Source: Glebionis coronaria
Lineage: Eukaryota > Streptophyta > Magnoliopsida > Asterales > Asteraceae
Assembly (NCBI GenBank): GCA_025667525.1
Contig: CM046874.1
Location: 661,682,963-661,746,962, forward strand
DNA length: 64,000 bases
Direction: 5' to 3'
Made by a program: the position numbers and the translations under genes
Shown: positions 11,139-24,717 of the stretch, one piece after another
Layout: every line of letters begins with the position of its first letter
Position numbering within the stretch: position 1 is the stretch's first letter
The notes under the pieces: model-generated
Databases searched by the model: none
Seen by the model: the letters and a program-made list of their open reading frames with translations, nothing else
What the model was told of the DNA's origin: nothing

Positions 11139-13301
11139 CATTGAGGGGATCGAGTCGAGCTCATGACTCGGAAATCAAAAACGAGGTGCCTCGTGGGGGA
11201 GATCCCATGCTTATCCTTTATGCTTACTATTCACTAATAAGGGGACTTGTACCCTTTCAACTCGTTGTCTCGTGGTTGTTTGTGATTTTGTTATCTAGAT
11301 CATCATCATCATCTACGATTGAAGACTCTCGTGTTCGTTTACGTGAGCCTCCATCGTTTGCTTGAAGAAGTTTTTCACGAATCCATGACATATCCTTTAT
11401 TGTTCTAACAATTATCTTTTAGCATACTTAATAAACGGCTTTAGATATATTGTTGATCACCCTTTCCATGCTAGATCCTAAGCATTCGACTCTTCGTCTC
11501 TAGTATGGGGGTGCTCCACCTTTAGACTCGAAACGTTGAGGACAATGTTTACTTTTAGTATGGGGGGGGGGGTGAATAGGTACTTGCTTTGCTACGCCCT
11601 CACGCTTTCCAACTTTCAATGTTTTTGTTTTTGTTGCTAATAAGGCTAAAAATGGCCAAATTTTAAAAATTTTCTTAGTTTTCATAAGTGTTTTTAAGAC
11701 ACGAATGTATATTTTCCGTTGGGTAGAATAAGAGTTAATTTTTGACTTGATGGGCATTTGGAGCCATTTACATTCCTTAACCCGCTCAATTCAAGTTTTG
11801 CTTGACTTTTATATAGGGAGCTTTAAAACGCGAAAGTCTTAATGCATTCGGGTTAAGAACAAGAACTTTTCGCAAGTTCCTATAATTGATCCTAGAAAGT
11901 CACTTATCAAGGGAACTTTAAAACGCATTCTCTAAACTTGAAAAAGTCCAAGAAAGTGCAAGATCCTATAGGTGGCTTGAAAACCTAAAACTTTGATTTG
12001 ATATAGTCATAATGAAAGCTAATCCAAATTTGGCTTAATTTTGACTTGCATGGCTAAGTATTCACGAGTCTCTTTAATTAGAGGTCTTTATATAGTGAAG
12101 AACGAGAGATGATAGAGTTAGACAAGTGATCATGCTAAACGTAGAACATGAAAATGTTCTTTCAAAAACTCATATGTTTTTAATTGTGGCTTTTTCTTCC
12201 CATAAGATCAATGCATTAGGAATAAATCATAATTGCAATAAGTAAGGTCGTACGATTTGAAAGGTTACTTAGCCTCTAGCGCAAGATCGTTTAAAAGTTG
12301 CTCGGGGTTGAATAGAGTTCATAGCCAAGGCATAACTTATTGAAGCGGGACGCGAAGATTGGCGATCATCCAAAAAGGCCCTAACAAGGCATGAGGAGCT
12401 CTATTTTTGCTAAAGATCCAAAGATGATGTGAAGTATCATTATTCCTAAATCAATATGAAGGATCGAGACACAGGAAGAAAAGCAATTACTCCCCTAAAG
12501 ATCATGGAGAAAGTCTATCCAAAAAGACCCTTACAAGGTATGAGGATAAATATATCCAAGTTCGAAAAGGAGGCGGATCGTTGTATATCAAAATCCAAAG
12601 TAAAGATTGAAGAAAAATGATGAAGTCGTGGTCCAATATGAAGAATCTCTCAAAAACGTCAAGGGAAGAAATTCCAAATATATGAAGAGAAGACCATAAT
12701 TTCAAGAACGTCTTCTCAAGATTTGAAGTATGAAGTACATGCCAAATATCGGTCCGAGAAAGGTCTCAAATCGTGAAACGAGTTATGCCAAGATATGAAC
12801 TTAAGGAGATACACAAGAAGCCGTTTTAAAAGATTTTGTCCTTCGGCTAACTATCGATTAAATCGTGCTACTTTGCTTTCGGACTAATAACTACTCAAAT
12901 AAGTCAATATGAATAACTTGTGATCCATGACAAATAGATAAAAAATGCTAGTAACCCATTTCCTTTTATAATAACTAGGATTACGGGGAGAAAAAGTATT
13001 ACACAATTTGGACGTATGAGTAGTGTTAGCATTGTGACTTGTACCAACAATGATCTCGTTTTTGCACTTAGCATGGAATGTATGACAATCAAGGATGACA
13101 AAGTTTACTCTAAGGGACATTTGCTTGTTTCTATTCTTTGACCCTAAAAGTCACTTTTTGTGATGAAAATCATACATTATGTCTTTTCACATCTTCGTAG
13201 TATGTTGCAAGTCTTTCACTCTTCAATAAATGTTAATAAAATTGAACTTTGGTGATGCTTAGATACTTTATTCTAGCATTGCGTGAGGGCACGACAATGG
13301 C
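11139..13301 (+). other. Athila 3' untranslated region, no env-like frame
   Basis: About 2.2 kb between integrase and the polypurine tract hold no recognisable gene. Segments near 11790-11960 and 12230-12900 reappear in reverse complement inside element N (about 36990-38000). One example is the block with 'caaggcataacttattgaag' at about 12330 and its counterpart at about 37550. An ancestral common 3' region is the simplest explanation. Confidence 0.8.
11503..11573 (+). other. Two additional polypurine-like G tracts
   Basis: AGTATGGGGGTGC at about 11502 and AGTATGGGGGGGGGGGTG at about 11557 repeat the core of the terminal polypurine tract (AGTATGGGGGAG). They are separated by a block containing 'gttgaggacaatgtttac', which also occurs near the matching place in element N (about 38212-38230, reverse strand). 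They could prime extra plus-strand starts, or be relics of a duplicated 3' end. Confidence 0.55.
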
Positions 13302-13315
13302 TTAGTATGGGGGAG
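13302..13315 (+). other. Polypurine tract (plus-strand primer)
   Basis: TTAGTATGGGGGAG lies immediately before the TGATG start of the 3' LTR, as required for plus-strand priming. Confidence 0.85.
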
Positions 13316-16300
13316 TGATGAGATGGCATTTATACATGATCTCATCGTTCTTTTCGGGCTTTAAATGCATAAAAATGTCATAAAATACCATATATATGCT
13401 TGTGTTTGTTTACTTGTGTATTTTAGGTATGGATATCGTAAAAAAGATAAAATATCACAAGATACAAGGAAAAACAGACACGAGAAACGAAGCCGTACAA
13501 AGAACCGGGCCCTAATCATGGAATACTCAACAAATACCCTTTAAGACTTGAAGACAATAAAGATTGATCCTCATTTATTGAAGAAATGACACTTAAAACC
13601 CTTGTATATTCATAATCACAAGTTTGGTCCCTTAAGTTTGTCAAAATTACACAAAAGGTCCTTCTACTTTGAAGAAATGGCAAGATTAGTCCCTCAACAA
13701 TTCCAAATTGTCAATTATGGTCCCTCATCAAGCCAAAGATACATTGAAGACCTTTGAAGATCAAAAATGTCCAAGATCAGCCCTTCAAATATGCAAAAGT
13801 GGCAAAAATAACCCTTATAAACCTTTTTGGAAAGTTATGTGCCAAAACTGCCAAAGTGTGAAAGTTAAATGCAAAGGGAAATCGTTTTTAGGATTGAAAA
13901 ACTTGATTTACCAAAAATCCCAAACTACAAGGACCAATTGTGTGCAACTGAAACATTCAAAAGTAAAATGCGCCAAACACTTACCTTTCCCCCAATTTCG
14001 GATCAAACTTACCACTATTCACCCTTCTTCACCCCCAGAATTTACTCACTTAAAACAAAGGGTAAATCTCAATTACCCTGGCACATGTGTGATTCACACA
14101 TGCAGAAACACATCCCACACACAAAACCCTCATCTCCACTCACCAAAAGGCCCCACCATTCAACACGTCAACCAATGAAAATGCAACTTACTCTCCAAGT
14201 AATCTGACGTGTCCAAATCAACAGCCAAGGTTCCTTGCTTCACCCCAAAGCTATTATAAACGGTTTGGATGCATTTGGACAGCTCATTCCATCAAAAGAT
14301 CTAGAAGAACTCAAGGGCATTTTAGAGAATTCACTTCTAGGGTTTGTGAATAGTGTTTAGCCAGGCATTTGCCTATAAAAGGAGACCTCAACATGTGAGA
14401 GTCCCTTTTGTTCTAGTTTTAGGCTATCAATCTTTGTAATTCCTTTTTAAGTTTAATAAAATTTGAATTTCTGAAAATTTTGAATTCTCTTTTTGATTTG
14501 ATTAAAAGTTGGTGTTAGAATAGCCTAAATCTGAGTTCCATTTGATTGTTAAGACCTTCCTTAATCTTGTGGTTAAGGCACGTCTTGGTTCATAAGGTTT
14601 TTTAAGGTTCAAAGACCTTGAAGTCCTTGTTTCTGATTTTGGTTTTATTTGTGTACTAACCCTTAGCCATAAGCCTTGAGCTCCTTCAAGCTTGTTAACA
14701 CCAAGCCTGGGAAGAGTTCTAAGCCTTTGGTTGAGTTTGTTTGCTGCTTGTGTTGAAGATATATCATAATCAAAGCCTTGTTCTACTATGAACATCAGCA
14801 GGATTTGATCTTCTTCATTGAAGTACCTTGGTCTTGTTCTAGTTGTTGAACAAGGTCCAAGGAGCATAGCTGGCCTTCCTAGGATGTTGTGGAAGGCAGG
14901 TATAATCCCTTGTTAAGATTCCTCTCAAAATTTCATGTTTATGACTGTTTTTGATTTTGTGCTTTGATTTTAAGTATTTGTGTTTGTGCTGGTAATTTAT
15001 GTGTTTGATTCTGTTAGTTGGTACCTAGTAAGTGTTTTTTATCATTAAAATCAGTAGGTTATTAGTTAAAATCACAAGTTCCTTTGTTAAGTGGTAGATT
15101 AAGGAGTGTTTGGGTCTACTGCTTGAATTGGATTTGTGGTTTGCTAAGTGCTTGTATTGTGATTGCAAGTGTTGGTATCTGTTTGTTAGGTGCTATTGTT
15201 CATCTGTTTGCAGGTTTGAAGGTTTGAAACACATAGATTCATAGATTGGCTATAAAATCTTAAATACTTGGTAAAATTGGTTAGGATTTTGAGGACACCT
15301 AGATCTAAGCTTAGGCTAGGGCTAACAAGTGCTAAACCTTAGTTAATCACACCAGGGAAGAAGGATTTGAGGCTTGAAATTGGATCAAGTGTCAAATAGA
15401 TCAGCAAAACTTGTCTGCATATTGTTCATTGTTCATCAGAAACTTTTTATGCTTTGATCTTGTTGTTTACTTTGATTCAGTGTTTGATTCTTGTTGCTTT
15501 GTGTTTATTCTTAGTTTATATAGCTTGTGTATGCTTCCTGTTAAGTTTGGTTGGCTTATTCAGTCTAAATCTGCTTATTAAGTGCTTTACTGCTTATTTC
15601 CATATCTGGGCTATATCTGGTGACTGTTTGGCTTATTGTGGCTTATTGTGTGAACCAAATTGTGATTTTATTGTTGCTATTGACTCCTTGTGATTCACTG
15701 ATCACAAGGGTGCCTTTTTTTCCAATTGAATCCAACCAGAACTCTCAAATAAGCTTGGTCAAATAGTCAAAGCAGTGGGAACTCCTTTCCCCTGCTGGTT
15801 GCCACTGCTAGTGTAAAACTGGTGTCAGCTTATCAATAAGCTATAATAGCTTATTTTAACCAGCAACAACTTTGTTTTTGTAATAGGTGCTCATTATTTG
15901 ACCCATTTGTTCATACTAGAGCATTTGGTGGGTTGACTTTAGGGTTTGACTAGAAAACCAACTCCATTGACTTTTTCATAAGTTCATTTGTGCTTATTCT
16001 GGCTTATTGGTTGTGCTTATTGGAATTTTGTTGATTGATTTGGCTTATTGAGTCCATTTGTGATCTTTTTCAAGTTGAATCAAGTCCTGAGGTGCCCTAA
16101 ATCTCAAACCCTACTATTTTGTCTTTTAGTGAATTTTTACTTTGCTTATTTCTGGCTTATTGAGTGAGATTTTTCAAAATTTCTTTTTACAGATCTCATA
16201 AGCATCCCAAAAGAAGGTTGTGTGTCAAATTAGAGCTTATGGCATTAGCTTATTGCTTAATGGGCTGAAAAGCCCAATAAGAATAAGTTGTGTGCTTAAT

Positions 16301-17263
16301 AAGCTGTGATAAGCTCATATTTAGCTTTTGGGCCTTTAGAGTTTTGTTCTTAGAATTGAATTTTGAGTCAGATAGGGCTTTTCCAAGTCAATTGGGCCAA
16401 GTTTGACTTTTTGGGCCCAAAAGCCCAATTGTGTTGACTGTTTTTGGTTTTGGCCCATTTGAGGGCCCAATAGGGGTATTCTGGTAATTTCACTTTGATT
16501 TTCTGATTATTTAGGTTAAAATAAACTAGTTTGCAAGTTTTTAGAATTTTTCATAATTTTTGGATTTTTAATATTATTTTAATATTATTTTAATATTATT
16601 TTATTATTATTTTTCAAATTTCACATTTTCCAACTTTTTACATTTTTCTTAGGTTAAATACATCAAAATAGGAATTTAGCAACTTTTAGAATAATTTTAT
16701 CTCTTTTAGATTAATTTTTATAATTATTTTAAGTTTTAATAGTTTTTAAATCATTTTAAATAGTTTTTATTAGTTTAAAAATTGCTAAAAATGGTTTTTA
16801 ATCTTTTTAGGTCATTTTAGAGGTTTACCAATTGAAAAATATTTATTTGGGCTTTTTGATAATTTATTTGATTTTTAGGGCTTTAATTAGCATTTAAAGA
16901 TTGAATATTTAATTATTTAAAAGGTTTGAAAAAGTTTTGATCATTGGTAAACTCTTAGTTTATTTATTTTGATTTTTGGTGAATTTTTGGTAATTCTTAG
17001 AAATAATTTTTATTTTTGTGGTTTTTAAGGTTTTACGTTTTAACTTTCTAGTAGTAATTTTTACGTCTTCGTCATTTTCTTTTCTCATCCCCTTCTAAAC
17101 CAATCTTTAATCACAAACATTTAACAAGTTTTTCACACACATATACCTCCTTGGGAAACGAACATTCATCTTTGGGTCATTAGTGCTTGATTTTCCTAAG
17201 TAATCACTTAATACTTACCGCTTTTACGCTCCTTTTCCTAAAGGTCGTATTTTACCACAATCA
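13316..17263 (+). repeat. Athila-type 3' LTR (3.95 kb)
   Basis: This is a copy of 791-4727, with TATA box at 14374-14382 and AATAAA at 14455-14460. It ends CCACAATCA at 17263, followed by the target duplication copy ataaa (17264-17268). Confidence 0.95.
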
Positions 17264-19425
17264 ATAAACATGGGTAAAAAGATGAAAAACCATAAGTAAC
17301 AAGGTTAAAATCTTGCTAAATATGATGGATGTATAAAAATAGTAAGTAACCAAATTTTAAACTGATAAAATGGTAAAGTGGAATCAATATACAATAAGTA
17401 TTAGGTGTTATACACATGTGAGAGTTGGCCATACAATGGAATCATAAAAATGAGTGAGATATGATCAAAACAAGTTTAGAGTGCCAATATGCCTATATTG
17501 TTTTGGACGAATTTATTAAAATATTTAGAGGTTGATTCATCAGTAGCTATAAAAGAATAAAATGAAGAACATATAATTTAGTTTCTGTGATAAAAATTTG
17601 AGGTCCTATCTCATTATAGAACTCTAGATATGGACATGGTAGTTTGGTAAGTTTTATAAGTTATAAAAACTATAAACATGATTTTTACGTCTTTTCGGCT
17701 AATACCGTAAAATTAACGTTTTTCGTCAATTAAAACTTAGACGATCGGAACCGTCTAATGTAAACTTTTTAAAAGTCATATACTGTTATATAAGTACTTA
17801 ATACAAGTAAAAACCGATAAAACCCGAACTATATAACATACGGACATTAACGAGCTAAGTTAGCGTTATTGGACTAATAATACAACAAAATAGGCTAAAC
17901 ACTTATAAACTTACTCATTGGGCTTAACCCACTTGGGCCTAACATGAAAAGTATAATACTGATAATAAAGGTGTAAAATGGACTAATATAAAGTATTGGG
18001 CTTGTAATAGGCTTATTGGGCCTAAAACATGTAAATAAGTAAAACTAGTAAAACTAGTATAAAAATGTTACCAACACATAAACACTATAATGAATGAGTA
18101 AAAATGTACAGTCCCACTTGATCATCATCATATTTATAAAATCATCATATGTATACATAATTGTTATTTTTATAAAGTCATTGGACAAGATTCTAAGACG
18201 AGTATTATTTTTCTAGGTTTCCGTGATTGAAGCACGTACCGTACGTCCGAATTGCCGATAACCCGCTTTCCCACATCAACGTGAGTTCATAGCCTCGCAC
18301 TCTTTTGAATGTTTTTATGAAATGTTTTATAAATCCGCGAGGGAGATAACATGTTAGTTTTGATAAAATAGGACACCATTTGTCCCAATTGTTTGTTTAT
18401 TGATTCGGACCCGAATGATTGTATGACCCGATGAATGATTATATGACCCGATGTATGAAATGAAATGGATTATTAAAGTTAGGTTATGTCACTAAAAGTC
18501 CCATTAGCATGAATTGTGAACTACCGGGATTTGATAGACGCTTATGCATATAATAGTACTATTTGGGGACGATCACCCCAGTTCACGCCTTGACGGTTGA
18601 TCCCCGTCGTGCCACATTGATTGGTAAGCGAATTTATGTATGAGAAGATTTACACAAGCGTGATTATTGTGACGACACGCTAATTTAGATGGGCAAATTG
18701 AGTTTCGGGTAAGCTACACATTGTTTGTTGTAGTAAGGTAACAATGTCATGCGGCTTATAATAATCCAAAAATAACGAAATACTGTTATACGCACTAAAT
18801 TACGATATATTTCCTGACTAGCAATACGGGGTCTTATTATTGATATTATGTTCGTGTTTTGGTTTTACATAACCATATTCATATAACGGTTTTATTTAAC
18901 TTTATACAACGTTATAAAACGTATTGTATGATGTTTTTAACTACAATGGTTCGTATAATGATTTTGAAGGCGAAAACCTATATTGTGATTTTTGATAAAG
19001 ATTTGTATAAAATGACTTTGGCTATTTTATGGCCTATTACAAAGATTTGTACAAAATGATTTTCGGTAATAATTTTATACCGATGTTATATTGATGGATT
19101 TCATTAAACTCTATGAATTTACTCGTTGTTATCGCTGACCTTTTCTTTTAACATGTTTTATCTTAGGTACTTGAAGGTAATTCTCGGGAAGAAAACAAGA
19201 ATTCATGGCCGGCACTTAAATAATAATTTCCATTCAAATTCTTTGTAAAACTTGTATGAAATACAATGACTTGGGACCTATGTAAATTTGATATTTATGA
19301 ATAGAAATGCTTTATTATTAAACGAAACGATTTTTAAGCGTTGTCTATGATGTGAGTAATGTGCTATCCCGTAACACCAACGAGTCTTCCGCTGTATTGA
19401 ATTGTGTAAATTTGGGGGTGTTACA
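17264..19425 (+). repeat. LTR 'A', right part
   Basis: The LTR resumes after the Athila insertion and matches the reverse complement of 45318-47630 and 54118-56450 through its whole length. It ends with TTTGGGGGTGTTACA, the LTR terminus of this family. No primer site follows. Instead a second, slightly different copy of the LTR end follows directly (19426-19806). In detail this part is closer to element C's LTRs than to element B's. It probably belongs to a separate insertion (a solo LTR or truncated copy) sitting in B's 5' LTR. There is no gene; short frames here are chance. Confidence 0.8.
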
Positions 19426-19806
19426 TTTATGGCCTACGACAAAGAATTGCATAAAATGTTTTTCGGTAATGATTATATACCGATGATATATTAATGGTTT
19501 TATGAATTCACTCGGCGTTTCGCTGACTTTTTAACATGTTTTATCTCAGGTACTTGAAGGTAATTCTCGGGAAGACGACAAGAATTTATGGCCCGCATTC
19601 AAATAAATTTTTCATTCAAATGTTTTGTAAATTGTATGACATATTATGACCTGAGGACCTATGTAATTTGATATTCATGAATGGAAAATGCTTTATTATT
19701 AAACGACGCGATTTTTAAGCGTTGTCTATGATTTGAGTAATGTGCTATCCCGTAACACCAACGACTCTTCCGCTGAACTAAAGTATGATTATTTGGGGGT
19801 GTTACA
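19426..19806 (+). repeat. Element B 5' LTR, terminal 381 bp
   Basis: This fragment matches 59565-59950 (B's 3' LTR end) more closely than it matches LTR A just upstream. Shared features include 'ggcctacgacaaagaattg' and the short form of the block near 19500. It ends GGTGTTACA and is followed directly by a primer site. Confidence 0.8.
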
Positions 19807-19826
19807 GTTTGGTACCAAAGCTCTCG
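19807..19826 (+). other. Primer binding site of element B
   Basis: GTTTGGTACCAAAGCTCTCG directly follows the LTR. Its TGGTACCA-AGCT core resembles the initiator-Met tRNA site TGGTATCAGAGC, with changes. Element C has the better-preserved TGGTACCAGAGCT. Confidence 0.7.
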
Positions 19827-20008
19827 TTATAGAGAACGAAATATTTTTAAAACCAAGGTTTTGAATAAAACATTTCAAAATCTTTTAACCATAAATATTT
19901 TTAAATAAATATTTTGAATAAAATGTTTAAAATTTTTTTGACTATAACAGCGCCGAATAATTCCCGAGTTACCGACAAGGCCAGACTGAGAAGTGTTATT
20001 TTAACTTG

Positions 20009-20645
<637 letters not shown>

Positions 20646-20668
20646 ATATATATATATATATATAGATA

Positions 20669-20697
20669 CTAGCGTCGTAACCCGCCCAACGGGCGGG
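20669..20697 (-). other. Helitron 3' terminus with hairpin
   Basis: The + strand shows CCCGCCC (20681-20687), loop AAC, GGGCGGG (20691-20697), a perfect 7-bp stem. On the - strand the hairpin is followed by TTACGACG and CTAG, then T. This is the usual layout of a plant Helitron 3' end. Confidence 0.75.
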
Positions 20698-21034
20698 GTC
20701 GTTTTTTGTTGTTGTTCCGAAAGGTTTATGATTTGTGCGTTTTTAGTTTATCAAATTTTTAATTTAACATTTATTTTATTTTAGTTATAGTTTACGCTTA
20801 AGTAGCGTTAAATTTATGTTAAAGAATAATTTTTTATTTTTAATTGAATAAAAAAAATTTGAATAATTTTTAAAATACTTTTTAAAAGTCCGAATATTAT
20901 AACTTGTTAGCCAATTTTTTTTAAAGGAATTCTAAAACGTATTTTTTATTTTATTTATCTTTGGCCAAGTTGTTATAGATAAAAAAAACTATAGATAAAA
21001 GTTTTTGACATCATATATGAGCTAATTCAAGTAG

Positions 21035-21215
21035 GGATGGCAAAAGCACTCGACACCGATGGAGAAAACTAAAACCCAAACCGATTGGGTCGGGTTCGGA
21101 TTCGGGTTGGTGGGTTTGGATGCGGGTTCCGGGTTGGGATATTTTATTTTTCGCGGGTACGGGTTTTAGTAATACCCTCTCGTTTACCCGTATACGTACC
21201 CGTTTACCAAAATAC
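21035..21215. repeat. GGGT(N)-rich dispersed repeat
   Basis: A 'gggatggcaaaa' start is followed by many degenerate cgggt/gggttc units and then acccgt units on the right, giving partial inverted symmetry. Repeats of this look are common in plant intergenic DNA. The frames over it are low-complexity and not genes. Confidence 0.55.
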
Positions 21216-22567
21216 ATATCGTTTATTGCTATTTTATATGATTTTTAAATTTGTGCGAAATAATAGACGAAGATTATTAAACAAATAAAATGCTTATGGA
21301 CAAGGGGCGGAGGAATGTGAGGACAAAGGGGGTCGTGACTACAGCGTGACACTAACCTGAGCCTTGCACCAACAAAACTACATATTATATGGCCACTTAT
21401 ACCATTTTGGGCAGCAACCTGTGAAAAAAATAAAATTATAATGACTGTTATGAGGAATCCTTTTGCACAGAAGATGCCTAAGGGTCAAAGCCGATTATTC
21501 ATTTTCATGTATGACACACATTGGGTAACAGAAGATAGTTGATTGAAGGTAAACTTACAGAAGTAACCATAATTATTGAAGGTACTCGATAGATATTTTA
21601 TTCAAAGGAACAAAAGGTTTTGATAGATATTTTATGCTTCCTGGTCGAATTCTTGGATCATGAAAGGCTCTCAATAAGATATATGAAGTACTATTTGAGC
21701 TAGAATTTTTAAAGATGAGTCGGGCCAATATTAATAATTAGAGCTTTGCCTGCTAGCCAGACATATTTGAGTTGAGCTCAAGCGTATACTCTGTTGCAGC
21801 CTCACAGAATCATTCTTCACACAAGTTTAATAGAAGTTCAGTAGCTGGTTTGGATCTTAGCTTTGTGTTTAAACAGAAGTTGAGTAGTTGGTTTTCCAAA
21901 CACTTTTCCCATGGATAATCCTATCATCACACTGTCTATTCTCTTGAATCGCTAGGTAGTTTGCAATTCAGGAGCAAATCAATGTTTGGAACACAAATTT
22001 CAGTTCGGTGTATGTACACAATTTGACAGTGGGTATAAATTTAAAATGAAAGACGTGCTTGACAAATCAATACTTTCAGACCTATGCTTTGATATGAAGT
22101 TAGTTTACTTCCACTATAAAATTCATTATACTAATTAAAATTCTGGATCAAATCCACTCGGTGATGAAGGGAGAACTGAGCTCTAGTTGGCTTCCTGATT
22201 AGATGTAATAGCACCAACTGTTTTGTTTCTAGACTGATGAAGTTGACCACTAAACTGATCTTTTGTATATGCAAGATGTACATCGTTAATAAGTTTTTGG
22301 TAAAAAAGCTTTAGATCATATTAACAAAACACTTGTCTTTAATCATGACAAAACATCTAAGATCGTACAAAGAACTAACCTTTGTATTGAGGTGCATAAG
22401 CGGATAAGACAAGAGCGAATAAAGCTCTTTTCACTCCCTTCATGACCACATGAAAAAATAATATTGTTGAGTTACTCGTATAAAGAAACATAAAAAGGGA
22501 GCTGCTACATATCTACAAAGGCGAATATGAAATTTTAGTTGCTATATTTCCTTTTGTTAACATTTCA

Positions 22568-22897
22568 ATTGACTGGTAATTAGATATTTTGAGGTACTGA
22601 AATGTCATTGCACCTGGGTTCATTTTCTTGTGCATCATTCACAACATTAGAGATCATAGGTGTAGTTTGTTCGTTGAGATGTGAAGCTGTAATAGATTTG
22701 ATGGGACTGGTTAATGCATCTCCATTTTGATCCTCAAGATCTGGAACTTTATCCGATAAGTCGAGACTGTGGATGCATCTCCACCAGTCACATCTTTACT
22801 GATTTTGTTAATAAGATCAGTGATCTCAACACTAATGATTCCACCATCACAATGAGGAGATTTATCTTTGTCAGATATTTTTTCGCCACTGGAAACC
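22568..22897 (-). pseudogene. Unidentified captured coding fragment
   Basis: On the - strand a CTGCAG acceptor-like site at about 22897 is followed by about 45 open codons (GEKISDKDKSPHCDGG near the start). After a one-base shift near 22740 there are about 55 more codons in a polar, Ser/Asn/Glu-rich sequence, ending at a stop near 22570. Composition and length look like the disordered C-terminal end of a protein. I do not recognise the family. It lies in Helitron orientation, which suits a captured gene end. Confidence 0.4.
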
Positions 22898-23736
22898 TGC
22901 AGCCACCATTACTAAAATAAAGAAAACGATCAAGAATCCATATAAGTTCGTAAAAACTTGATAGGTTGACATGAAAAATATAGTGGCCTATATATATACA
23001 ACTGTCAAAACATATCAGATCTTATGTAACATGAATATATAGTTAAAAGGTAAGAAAATAAAACGACTATATAGTTGATATACCATTTTTATTTTCGAGA
23101 AAAGAATTGACCCTTATCTGTTTACAGTTAGAACTGGAATTTTAAGATAAAACGCTGCAGTTCTCACAGTCACCCATTTACATGCTACAATTATCATTAA
23201 ATTTCAGGAACAGAGAAGGTAAAATCATGAACTTAATCAATCCGTAGAAACATGTGTTTTTTACCTCCTTTTAATACAAGTATTAAATATTTTACCTGGT
23301 TGTTGTATTTTTAGTTGAACATCTAAGAGTCTTGCAGCTGCAATCGGGTTTCTTGTAGATACTCTTCAAGGAGGGTTTGCTGCTATCGGGTTTCCTGTAG
23401 ATACTCTTCAAAGGAGGGTTAATCTATGGATAAGCAAAGTTGGTCCACGTATTATGATTTTAACTTTTAGCCTTAAATCACTATATAAATTCCCTTTTTA
23501 CGTAATGACCTGCAAGCAACAAATCTTCCACCTGTTTGAAGGGTTGGGTGAGAGCAGTTCACGTTAATAGTAAAGCATCCAATGGCAACCATCATTCTTT
23601 TTGGGTGAAATAGCCAATGAACATCAATGAAATTGATAATTTACCTCTCGTCTCATATATCTATATCCATGAAAAATCGGAACACTTATATTTCAAACAT
23701 AGAATATCAGAACTTAGCTAACACATGATGAGGTAC

Positions 23737-23801
23737 CTGAAAGTTGAAGCAGCGCACGAAACAGCATTGCTTTGAAGGTGACTGTGCTGTTGAGTATTTG
23801 G
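23737..23801 (-). pseudogene. Exon-like segment with splice borders
   Basis: On the - strand a stretch ending TCTGCAG is followed by 65 bp with an open frame and then CAG|GTACCT, a good donor site. One frame reads QILNSTVTFKAMLFRALLQLS; the other two are also open, so the product is unknown. It is probably a captured exon. Confidence 0.3.
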
Positions 23802-24386
23802 CTGCAGATTTGGATCACAAACTCAGATTATCAGAAAGATTATATATGAAATTTGTAGCACGTTAAGTGGAAGTGAGAGACTGAGAGTAAAGATGTATGG
23901 ATATATGATGTGAAACAGTAAAATACTATCAAGACAACAATTTATTATGTATTTGACGGTCGTTTAGTATCCAATCTTTTGCACTGGTTTTCACCCTGTA
24001 TCGATGCTATTGAACTATAGCATTCGTTACTATCTGATGTTAAGTTACATTCCTGTCGCTAATATAAATAAAACAATCGCATATCTTAAAACAGAAACCA
24101 AACCTAAGTTGGTAGTTTTTTTAATCCAATTAGTTACGAAAGGAATGAAACTATATGTACCTTATCTCTAGGAACCGAACTGAAATCCCCTGTAATAAGC
24201 ACTCTAACTTTTCAGATAAATTGAGTTGAACGTTATAACAAATATTTTGTCTGCGCGATCTTTACATCAGCTGGCTTCATGTTTGAAGTTCAAAATTTAG
24301 AAAGAACAATAAGGAATAAGTCCTTTAGCAAAACTATATCAAAAAAGTACTGAACTTAGTAAGAAAAACATAAACAGAAGGCATAC

Positions 24387-24717
24387 CAACAATCGAAATA
24401 GAAGTAGGACAACGTCTTGAATGCAGCTGGATTTGGATTTAGAAGTCGGTCTGAGATTGAGGTCTATATGAAGTTTATAACTAAAAAATACAGTTATTAG
24501 AAAAGGTTTGATAATTTAAAAGTCACAAACTGATGCAAAGTAGGAGGTTGCCAACAACCGAAATAGAAGTAGGACAATGTCTTGTCAATGCAGCTGGATT
24601 TGGATTTAGAAGTCGGTCTGAGGTTGAGGTCTATATGAATAGTTTATAACTAAAAAATACAGTTATTAGAAAAGGTTTGATAATTTAAAAGTCACAAACT
24701 GATGCAAAGTAGGAGGT
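24387..24717. repeat. Tandem duplication, two units of about 165 bp
   Basis: Two adjacent copies both contain 'tagaagtcggtctgag' and end 'gatgcaaagtaggagg'. They differ by a few small indels and substitutions. This is a local duplication inside the Helitron with no coding sign. Confidence 0.85.

Larger units (their letters stand above)
791..17263 (+). mobile_element. Athila-type Ty3/gypsy LTR retrotransposon, 16.5 kb
   Basis: Two long direct LTRs (791-4727 and 13316-17263) begin TGATGAGATGG and end CCACAATCA. They enclose a primer site, gag, protease, RT, RNase H, integrase, a 2.2-kb untranslated 3' region and a polypurine tract. Domain order PR-RT-RH-IN is Ty3/gypsy. The RT motif FMDDF, the integrase C-terminus and the primer site TGGCGCCGCTGCCGGGG fit the Athila lineage as I know it. 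No envelope-like reading frame is present, although some Athila elements have one. The reading frame is broken in gag (stop), the gag C-terminal region (frameshift, stop), before protease (stop), at the start of integrase (frameshift) and inside integrase (stop), so this copy is not autonomous. In the first 400 bp the two LTRs differ at about 11 positions and they look closer later, so the insertion is fairly young. Confidence 0.95.

Noticed and set aside
11139..13301. Possible env-like gene of the Athila element
   Set aside because: No frame longer than about 85 codons, no transmembrane pattern; the region is untranslated.
21035..21215. Telomere-like or arginine-rich coding sequence
   Set aside because: The units are degenerate cgggt repeats, not TTTAGGG, and the frame is low-complexity.
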